The notes under the pieces are model-generated. The model saw only the letters and a program-made list of their open reading frames with translations, was not told the origin of the DNA and searched no databases. Shown one piece after another: positions 1-4,652 of a stretch of 6,323 nt of DNA (position 1 is its first letter; each line of letters begins with the position of its first letter). Source of the DNA: Candidatus Margulisiibacteriota bacterium (lineage in GTDB: Bacteria > Margulisbacteria > Marinamargulisbacteria > DT-59). A program made the position numbers and the translations under genes. Location: assembly GCA_013215865.1 (NCBI GenBank), contig JABSQL010000441.1:1-6323 (forward strand). Direction: 5' to 3'.

Positions 1-576
1 AATTCTTTCATGATGAATCAGTGAAGTATTGAAGCTATTATGGCTTTGTAGTCGATATAGTGTTGGCATTCCAAAATTGAGACTATCGATATCTTTCTCT
101 ACGCTTTGTGTTTCAGCCAATAGTTCATATCTATGCAGGATAATGATATTTTTAATCGACTTTGCTGCATCAAAATTGATGGGTGTTTCGGGATTCTCTC
201 CGTCATCAATATTCAGGTAAATGCCCGCACCGCCATACAACCTTGCCCATGCCCAAGCTTGTTCGAATTTCCTTATCATCTGGAGACGTTTCAATTCTTT
301 TTGAAATCCTATCTTCATTTTGGGGTCTATGTTTGTTAGTTCAATCCACTTTTTGGTCCCTTCCTTGGGAACTTTTTCGATGACCTTTCGTGCTATATCA
401 TCCGCAGCATAGAGATCTTCGACCTCTTTCCTACTTAATAGATCAGGAATCGCATTAATATGGACCCGTTTATCTCTATTCCTCCGATTTAGACCTGTCA
501 CTATATTTTCGATACCATCCATTTTGTGGGTGATGGATTTTTCTGCTTTTTTAGATTTACCTTTCCTTTTACTCAC
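1..576 (-). CDS. Phage portal protein, DUF1073/HI1409 type (N-terminal 192 aa, partial)
   Basis: Portal proteins form the dodecameric ring at the unique head vertex through which DNA is packaged and ejected. This frame is open from the left edge of the window to a GTG at 576-574 and gives 192 residues, roughly the first 40% of a usual 450-500 aa family member. After a basic N-terminus (SKRKGKSKK) come two stretches I associate with the family: residues 48-80, containing LYAADDIARKVIEKVPKEG and KKWIEL (the part that in relatives reads like 'LY..D.LARKIVD.PA.DM.R.W'), and residues 110-125, WARLYGGAGIYLNIDDG. The GTG start is chosen because AGGAGG (minus strand, 586-581) lies 4 nt upstream; the next start, the ATG at codon 19, has no ribosome binding site. 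No terminase gene lies upstream. Family recognition is from memory of the motifs, not a search. Confidence 0.82.
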   Translation of the reverse strand, partial: MSKRKGKSKKAEKSITHKMDGIENIVTGLNRRNRDKRVHINAIPDLLSRKEVEDLYAADDIARKVIEKVPKEGTKKWIELTNIDPKMKIGFQKELKRLQMIRKFEQAWAWARLYGGAGIYLNIDDGENPETPINFDAAKSIKNIIILHRYELLAETQSVEKDIDSLNFGMPTLYRLQSHNSFNTSLIHHERI

Positions 577-580
577 ATTT

Positions 581-586
581 CCTCCT
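581..586 (-). promoter_or_regulatory. Shine-Dalgarno of the portal gene
   Basis: Perfect AGGAGG on the minus strand, 4 nt before the GTG at 576. It decides the non-ATG start of the portal gene. Confidence 0.7.
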
Positions 587-597
587 AAAACGGAAAA

Positions 598-632
598 AGG
601 CGAGCCATACGATTAAATCGTACAACTCGCCT
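598..632 (-). terminator. Two-tier hairpin with T-run, reading toward the portal gene
   Basis: On the minus strand the order is AGGCGAG, TTG, TACGAT, TTA (loop), ATCGTA, TGG, CTCGCCT, then TTTTCCG. The outer 7-bp and inner 6-bp arms pair perfectly and are separated by a symmetric 3x3 internal loop. With the T-run this is a good candidate for an intrinsic terminator of transcription entering from the right. It ends only 11 nt before the portal ribosome binding site, so it could instead be an RNA element acting on portal expression or a protein-binding site. Confidence 0.5.
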
Positions 633-641
633 CTGTTGTCG

Positions 642-676
642 GTTAACTATGTTGTTACCGTTATCAGTTAGCGTTA
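642..676. repeat. Cluster of short GTTA (TAAC) repeats
   Basis: GTTA occurs at 642, 654, 660, 667 and 673, the last four spaced 6, 7 and 6 bases apart. On the portal strand they read TAAC. Regularly spaced short repeats beside a phage packaging gene could be a small-terminase (pac) or regulator binding site, but they may also be chance in AT-rich DNA. Confidence 0.35.
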
Positions 677-731
677 CTATTTTAATTTATATTATCATAG
701 CTTTTGGGGTGGTGGAATGCATTGGTCTAAA

Positions 732-755
732 TAGGCCCTGCTTCAGCAGGCCCTA
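732..755. terminator. GC-rich hairpin, possible terminator
   Basis: TAGGCCCTGC, loop TTCA, GCAGGCCCTA: ten positions with a single C-C mismatch (736/751). It stands out as the most GC-rich short segment here. Neither side has an immediate long T-run (CTATTTAG on the minus side; GGTAACTTGCCTTTT further on along the plus side), so its terminator activity is uncertain. Confidence 0.4.
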
Positions 756-779
756 GGTAACTTGCCTTTTCCCCCTTTA

Positions 780-803
780 ACCCATACTTTTTTCTGTGGC
801 GGC
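780..803 (+). repeat. 24-base imperfect direct repeat, copy 1
   Basis: ACCCATACTTTTTTCTG followed by TGGCGGC. It matches 2488-2511 at 20 of 24 positions, and both copies follow a CCCCT and lie upstream of a plus-strand gene of unknown function. Not recognised as a known element. Confidence 0.45.
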
Positions 804-812
804 CTCATACTA

Positions 813-841
813 TTGACTATTAACGGACACTTAAGTATTTT
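813..841 (+). promoter_or_regulatory. Sigma-70-type promoter of the 848 gene
   Basis: TTGACT (813-818, 5 of 6 to consensus), 17-base spacer, TATTTT (836-841, 4 of 6). The -10 box ends 6 bases before the ATG at 848, so transcription would begin at or within a base or two of the start codon. Confidence 0.5.
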
Positions 842-847
842 AGAAAA

Positions 848-2140
848 ATGATTTTAAGAAAAATAATATCGATATCAACATTAAATCCCTGTACTTCGGG
901 CGAGGATGCTTCTCCATTAGTGACATCGTTGCTCAGCAAATTTTTTGAAGGGGCAGTTGATGATAGGATTGTTGAACAAATTAAAGGGTTGGAACAAAAA
1001 GCATTGTCAAATTCTTGTAAATTTACCGAAGACGAAAGAACAGAAATAAATAAACTTATAACAGAAAGCATAGCGATGCATCTTCTTGAACACCCTCGGA
1101 TTATGTCTGTATATAACTTGATGAGTCAAATGTTTGAAGGACTTGGTTACGAAAAATATACTGAAAGTGAAATGGTTGGTCGGTTACAGGTTCTTTTATT
1201 AAAGTCACTAACCAATAATTTAATCATAGTAATTAAAGATAATCTGATTTACGGAAATGGAGAAGATAGTCCATTTGGTTTTATTTTGTATAGTTTAGTT
1301 GTCGATAAAGATCATACGAAATCAGGATGGGGGACACGCGTATTAACCGGGTATTTACCTAAAAAAATACAGTCTGAAGATTTATTCGTGTATTCAAGTC
1401 GCAATTCACAAGAAGAAACTTTTTCTTATTATTCAAAAAAATTCGAACCAAGTCATTTCATTTTTATACCAGACAATGAAGATTCTAGAGCAGAGACAAA
1501 AGATCAACTTTCCAAATCTTTGACACTTTGGCAACGCCTTTTAGATGGAACAGAACGAAAACCAGAACAAGTTAGAGAACAAATGAAAATACATACGGCG
1601 AAAAGAACAGATGGTTTTTTCAATAAGGGTGCTTCTCATCAGGGAAATGAAACGGACTATGATACTTCAACTATTTCGGATCTAGTTGTCCTGAAAATAG
1701 ATCCAAGAAATGCAAATTATTTGACCGTAAAGGCAATGAAAGATGAAAACATAATAACTCTAGAAATTTCTAGAAGAGCCGACGGTACCATTGATATAAA
1801 AGTGAAGTCATCTAACATTGTTTCCAAAGAAGTTGCTGAAGATCTTTATAAAGTGGCGTATTCTAAATTCCTGGAATCTAAAGGGGGTGATTTCAATACA
1901 ATAGAAAAATATTCTTGGTTTTCGGATAAACCTAAAATCGGTAAAATAATGATAGAAAAAAAGGACCTAGTTACTTTTACATCCTTTCTTGTTAATAGAA
2001 ATTATTCGTTTCTTGGCGCACTATTGTTTAAAAGATTAGCAGAACCTCACAATGAAGCTGATTCCGAATCTTTAATGAAAAAATCATTAAAGAGCCTATT
2101 AAAGACTGCAACCGAGGCAAATACAAGTTTAGATGGGTAG
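848..2140 (+). CDS. Uncharacterised 430-aa protein
   Basis: I do not recognise this family. It is soluble by composition, with no signal peptide and no membrane segment. Visible parts: a helical N-terminal region (about residues 20-130, including EHPRIMSVYNLMSQMFEGLG); a central mixed region with aromatic-rich strands (140-210, e.g. FGFILYSLVV and SHFIFIPDNED); a polar stretch (215-275); a beta-rich part (278-322, VVLKIDPRNANYLTVKAM and ITLEISRRADGTIDIKV); and a helical C-terminus ending SLDG. No catalytic motif such as Walker A, HNH or PD-ExK is evident. An in-frame stop at 821-823 makes the ATG at 848 the first possible start. It has no Shine-Dalgarno, but a promoter ends 6 bases upstream, which fits leaderless translation. 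No gene follows for 500 bases, so it is probably transcribed alone. Length and uninterrupted frame support a real gene; function is unknown. Confidence 0.8.
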   Translation: MILRKIISISTLNPCTSGEDASPLVTSLLSKFFEGAVDDRIVEQIKGLEQKALSNSCKFTEDERTEINKLITESIAMHLLEHPRIMSVYNLMSQMFEGLGYEKYTESEMVGRLQVLLLKSLTNNLIIVIKDNLIYGNGEDSPFGFILYSLVVDKDHTKSGWGTRVLTGYLPKKIQSEDLFVYSSRNSQEETFSYYSKKFEPSHFIFIPDNEDSRAETKDQLSKSLTLWQRLLDGTERKPEQVREQMKIHTAKRTDGFFNKGASHQGNETDYDTSTISDLVVLKIDPRNANYLTVKAMKDENIITLEISRRADGTIDIKVKSSNIVSKEVAEDLYKVAYSKFLESKGGDFNTIEKYSWFSDKPKIGKIMIEKKDLVTFTSFLVNRNYSFLGALLFKRLAEPHNEADSESLMKKSLKSLLKTATEANTSLDG

Positions 2141-2487
2141 AATTTGAGCAAGCAACTGAGGATTATTCTTTATCAAATAGGTTCGCTAACTATCCACGAA
2201 CCCCAGCCTTAGCCATTTTGGTGACTACAAGATGATGAATGGGTCGAATTAAATTAAAATAGATAGGGCCAGTCCAATGAATATTGCTTACAATAGGGCT
2301 CTATAGAATAAACAGTGGGTAAAGATGAGGGTAAATAAGTAGGACCGAAAGTGACAGTGAGGTTGAAAGCAGGGGAAACAGGGAGAAAAGAGAGATAAAA
2401 CCAAACCTTTAAATTTCCCTTCAATGGGAGCATTGGTAATTCGGATATTTGGGATGCATACCTAAAAGTAATCAAAAAGAACCCCTG

Positions 2488-2511
2488 ACCCACACTTTCT
2501 TCTGAGGAGGC
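2488..2511 (+). repeat. 24-base imperfect direct repeat, copy 2
   Basis: ACCCACACTTTCTTCTG followed by AGGAGGC, 20 of 24 identical to 780-803, in the same orientation and again upstream of a plus-strand orphan gene (129 bases before the ATG at 2640). It also forms the right edge of the purine-rich segment. Confidence 0.45.
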
Positions 2512-2558
2512 GTAATTCATTCATATTTTATACCGCTCTTGTTCTCTACATCACTAGT

Positions 2559-2585
2559 AATCCAATTTTTCTATACAGTTGGATT
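2559..2585. repeat. Small hairpin AATCCAA / TTGGATT
   Basis: Perfect 7-bp arms at 2559-2565 and 2579-2585 around a 13-base loop. It is AT-rich and lacks a strong T-run, so it is a weak terminator at best. Its right arm overlaps the candidate -35 box of the next gene, so it might serve as an operator. Confidence 0.3.
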
Positions 2586-2608
2586 TTCATTGAATTTATA
2601 AGTAGAAT
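2579..2608 (+). promoter_or_regulatory. Possible promoter of the 2640 gene
   Basis: TTGGAT (2579-2584), 18-base spacer, TAGAAT (2603-2608, 5 of 6 to the -10 consensus). The -35 match is weak, but the placement gives a leader of about 25 nt with room for the ribosome binding site. Confidence 0.35.
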
Positions 2609-2639
2609 TGAAGTATCAATTAAGGTGGTGAGGTATTTC

Positions 2640-3572
2640 ATGTATAAAGTAGTAGCAATTTCCTTTCCGAAATTCACGAATTCTTCTGAATGGGTTTTGG
2701 TTAAAACGGAATTGTATAGCGAAATAGCAAAATTTGAGTCTAAAACTGACACTAAGGCCCGCATTAGTAGCCTATTTTCTATCAACTCAAACTTTCCAGG
2801 TAATGATGCTCCCATTTCTCTGGAAATTGATAATAATATCTTAGCGATTATATTAGACTATTGCCAGCCATACGACCCACCGTATAGTAGTTATGGGAGT
2901 ATTATTTTAGATTTTAGATTTTTGTTTAGAAACGAAGTTGAATTTGAGAAAACTTTTTTATCAATGCATTTTAATAGGTTAGCTCATTGTTGTCTCGACT
3001 TGATTCAAAGTTCTATTGTACTTGAAAAGCTAGATGTAAAGGACATTCCAACAAAGACCACCCTTCTTCAAGAGTTGAAAGAAAGAGTTGCGTTTCTTCA
3101 GGCCGTTTTAACTCGTAAAGCTCCTAAGTTAAAAGGGCAGGCCTGTTCAGTGGAAGAGAGGGTTATAATTAGGGAACATTTTATGTTTATTTTGAAGTGT
3201 AAACCTATACTGGAAATAGAAAATAAAGCTCTTTTAAAGTCGTTTATGCAATTATACTTCAGCGATATTTTTAGTGAAGAATTGTCTTTCTCAGATGGTT
3301 TTGGAGGTAACATTGAAATGCTAGTTACAGTTATGAACAATGAGCCTCTGGTAGAAGCAATAGAAGATCGAGGTTTTTGTTCTGAGATGCTAAAGCATGC
3401 GCTAAGCGAGGAAAATGATGACGCAGTTTGTTTTTTTATAGGAATATTTGATTCATTAGCTGAGGAGACAATTCCCTACAGGGCCGAAATAAACCAACAT
3501 TCAGGAAAATATAAGGGATTTGTTAAACACTTCTTAGCTGCTACTGCGATTCGCCAATTAAGGTTAAGTTGA
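2640..3572 (+). CDS. Uncharacterised 310-aa protein
   Basis: I do not recognise this family. The ATG at 2640 is preferred over the in-frame GTG at 2625 because GGTGAGG lies 6 nt upstream of the ATG, whereas the GTG lies within that purine-rich ribosome-binding segment itself. The protein begins with a short beta-type stretch (YKVVAISFP), has an aromatic proline-rich patch at 74-87 (DYCQPYDPPYSSYG), then becomes mostly helical (about residues 100-300) with alternating acidic and hydrophobic helices such as LLQELKERVAFLQAVL and EMLKHALSEENDDAVCFF. No signal peptide, clear membrane segment or recognised catalytic motif is seen. It contains six cysteines but no zinc-type CxxC pairing. It is convergent with the 3612-4319 gene, 39 bases apart. 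It could be the partner of the 430-aa protein, but they have separate promoters and nothing visible links them. Confidence 0.82.
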   Translation: MYKVVAISFPKFTNSSEWVLVKTELYSEIAKFESKTDTKARISSLFSINSNFPGNDAPISLEIDNNILAIILDYCQPYDPPYSSYGSIILDFRFLFRNEVEFEKTFLSMHFNRLAHCCLDLIQSSIVLEKLDVKDIPTKTTLLQELKERVAFLQAVLTRKAPKLKGQACSVEERVIIREHFMFILKCKPILEIENKALLKSFMQLYFSDIFSEELSFSDGFGGNIEMLVTVMNNEPLVEAIEDRGFCSEMLKHALSEENDDAVCFFIGIFDSLAEETIPYRAEINQHSGKYKGFVKHFLAATAIRQLRLS

Positions 3573-3579
3573 TATCAAG

Positions 3580-3606
3580 AGACGGCAATAAAATGTCTGT
3601 TTTTTC
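3580..3606 (+). terminator. Weak hairpin with T-run after the 310-aa gene
   Basis: In the 39-base gap between the convergent genes, AGAC and GTCT (4 bp, plus a possible G-U pair) enclose an AT-rich loop and are followed by G and TTTTTT on the plus strand. The stem is short, so intrinsic termination is plausible but not strong. Confidence 0.3.
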
Positions 3607-3611
3607 AGTTA

Positions 3612-4319
3612 TTAAGAGGAAGGGGTGAGCTGTTCTTCCAACCATTCAACGAAACCATCTACGCTGAGCTCAACAGGACGGTCATCTCTAAGCGGGATAT
3701 TTATATCTGTTACAAAACTATGTACCGTATAAAAGTCATCATCAGATCTACAAACGCAAGCAGCTACAAAATACACGCAGAAAAGCAACCTCCCATTTTT
3801 CTTTGTTTGATTTATTCTGTCAGGCTTAAACAAAAGTTTTACACCATTAAAAGCCACATTTCTAAAAACAAAACTCTTTCGCTTAGTTTCGAATAGTCTT
3901 TTTCCTCCAGATTTCATTTCAGTCTTAATATCTTCGAACAGTTTATTATTTTTGCTAGGAAGAGAATTATTGTAAATTAATTCAAAAAACAATTGTACTT
4001 TCTTTAAAGGTAATTTCCGAAAATCATCTGTAGATATAAGTTCTTCAATTTTTCTGGAGTTAAAATGCGTATTTCTAATTATCAAGGCACTTCCAAGACG
4101 AGCACCTTGGGCAGTAAAGTTGCCCCACCCAGAAGCAGTGTTATTAAAACTAAAAATATTAAACAATGTCTGAATCAGCCACCTAGAATGTTCCTTCATT
4201 TCATTTGAAGAACTTTCCAACTTACTTATTATTCTTGTTTTAAAATCCATAACGGTTTCATAGTGTATTTCACCTGGCGTATCAGCACTGTCCACAGCAA
4301 CCACTTTTTTGTATGACAT
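3612..4319 (-). CDS. Uncharacterised 235-aa protein
   Basis: I do not recognise this family. The ATG at 4319-4317 follows an AAGGGG ribosome binding site by 5 nt, and a good promoter lies about 40 bases upstream, so the start is well supported. Visible regions: N-terminal MSYKKVVAVDSADT; a helix around 26-55 (FKTRIISKLESSSNEMKEHSRWL); a glycine/alanine stretch SGWGNFTAQGARLGSALI (63-80); a lysine-rich central part (83-175); and a C-terminal part with a short hydrophobic strand LLFCVYFVAACVC (178-190) that is too short and too cysteine-rich to call a membrane helix with confidence. The C-terminus is acidic (FVEWLEEQLTPSS). It stands alone on the minus strand, converging with the 310-aa gene. 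No catalytic motif is evident, and a role in phage interaction is only a guess from location. Confidence 0.82.
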   Translation of the reverse strand: MSYKKVVAVDSADTPGEIHYETVMDFKTRIISKLESSSNEMKEHSRWLIQTLFNIFSFNNTASGWGNFTAQGARLGSALIIRNTHFNSRKIEELISTDDFRKLPLKKVQLFFELIYNNSLPSKNNKLFEDIKTEMKSGGKRLFETKRKSFVFRNVAFNGVKLLFKPDRINQTKKNGRLLFCVYFVAACVCRSDDDFYTVHSFVTDINIPLRDDRPVELSVDGFVEWLEEQLTPSS

Positions 4320-4356
4320 GTAGTCCCCTTTAATTTAGATTATTTAGTTGCTGGAA

Positions 4357-4386
4357 ATTGTAACATAGCGTTCAAGAAAGTGTAAT
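4357..4386 (-). promoter_or_regulatory. Sigma-70-type promoter of the 235-aa gene
   Basis: On the minus strand, ATTACA (4386-4381, 4 of 6), an 18-base spacer, then TACAAT (4362-4357, 5 of 6). The predicted start is near 4350, giving a leader of about 30 nt that contains the AAGGGG ribosome binding site. This is one of the better promoters in the window. Confidence 0.55.
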
Positions 4387-4409
4387 TAGAATAATACTGA
4401 TATTTGATA

Positions 4410-4550
4410 CTATTTTACTAGTGTCCGGTAAAAGTTTGGGGACAAAATCAGAGAAAAGCGATGTTTTGTCTGGTATTTGATGTATTGAAGAATTAAAAGG
4501 GTGCACATAGCCACCCAAATCTGAGATATGACCGCTTCCAAATATCTCAT
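4410..4550 (-). mobile_element. IS4-family transposase C-terminal remnant
   Basis: A minus-strand frame of 46 codons reads MRYLEAVISQIWVAMCTLLI and ends at TAG (4412-4410). The stretch LEAVISQIWVAMCTLL resembles the C-terminal signature of IS4-type DDE transposases (commonly 'ENAVK.QIW.A..TYLL'), which follows the catalytic domain. An in-frame stop sits just before the ATG, and no transposase sequence continues upstream, so only the tail survives. The plus-strand motif AGTGTCCGGTAAAA (4420-4433) looks like an insertion-sequence end, which would put the IS boundary near 4420 with the element extending right to about 4550. A 7-bp inverted repeat GAGATAT/ATATCTC (4523-4548) lies at the broken side. 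Family assignment is from the motif only. Confidence 0.5.
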
Positions 4551-4652
4551 CGGCTACGCTCTATTTGTGTTCAGTATTTTTAAACTCATATTTCCTCTGT
4601 TTAATTTCCTTTAGGTTTTAGATCTCCTTGGAGCTTGTTAGACCTAATAGTT
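4551..4652. other. Short gap after the fusion gene, with possible gene-start scrap
   Basis: Between the end of the fusion gene and the IS remnant there is only an 11-codon minus-strand frame (4589-4554, MSLKILNTNRA) preceded by AGAGGA 3 nt upstream. It could be the head of a gene cut off by the IS insertion, or chance. No terminator is evident after the fusion gene. Confidence 0.25.

Larger units (their letters stand above)
577..847. other. Gene-free stretch between portal gene and 430-aa gene
   Basis: No credible coding frame is seen on either strand. The stretch holds the portal ribosome binding site, a two-tier hairpin (598-632), clustered GTTA repeats (642-676), a second hairpin (732-755), one copy of a 24-base imperfect repeat (780-803) and a promoter for the 848 gene. 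A phage terminase gene would be expected on the minus strand here, and it is absent. Confidence 0.6.
2141..2639. other. Gene-free stretch with purine-rich segment
   Basis: No convincing gene is seen on either strand. From the left it contains a 6-bp inverted repeat (GGTTCG 2180-2185, CGAACC 2197-2202); a segment about 250 bases long bounded by TGGGTC (2240-2245) and GACCCA (2487-2492), whose middle (about 2318-2397) is strongly purine-biased on the plus strand; copy 2 of the 24-base repeat; a 7-bp hairpin (2559-2585); and the likely promoter of the next gene. The long minus-strand open frame across 2254-2520 looks like a by-product of the pyrimidine-rich strand. Remains of a mobile element are possible, but I cannot name one. 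Confidence 0.5.

Noticed and set aside
29..383. Overlapping plus-strand open frames of 63-68 codons
   Set aside because: They lie opposite the portal gene, have no ribosome binding sites and read as low-complexity antisense translation.
820..1071. Minus-strand 83-codon frame
   Set aside because: Antisense to the start of the 430-aa gene, serine/leucine-rich shadow without a ribosome binding site.
2180..2202. GGTTCG...CGAACC inverted repeat as a tRNA T-arm or attachment site
   Set aside because: The loop and surroundings do not form a tRNA, and no second copy that could serve as an att partner is seen in the window.
2254..2520. Minus-strand 88-codon frame in the gene-free stretch
   Set aside because: Its composition follows the pyrimidine-rich strand, there is no convincing ribosome binding site and no recognisable domain. 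I treat it as non-coding, though it is the least certain rejection.
2141..2639. Retron or CRISPR-like non-coding array
   Set aside because: No reverse transcriptase gene, no regular spacer-repeat pattern and no long stable inverted repeat are present.
2546..2815. Minus-strand 89-codon frame
   Set aside because: Overlaps the promoter and start of the 310-aa gene on the opposite strand and shows no supporting signals.
3098..3340. Minus-strand 80-codon frame
   Set aside because: Fully antisense inside the 310-aa gene.
848..3572. Kiwa-like or toxin-antitoxin pair made of the two plus-strand genes
   Set aside because: The sizes and layout prompted the idea, but there is no membrane partner, no known toxin or antitoxin motif, and the genes are 500 bases apart with separate promoters.
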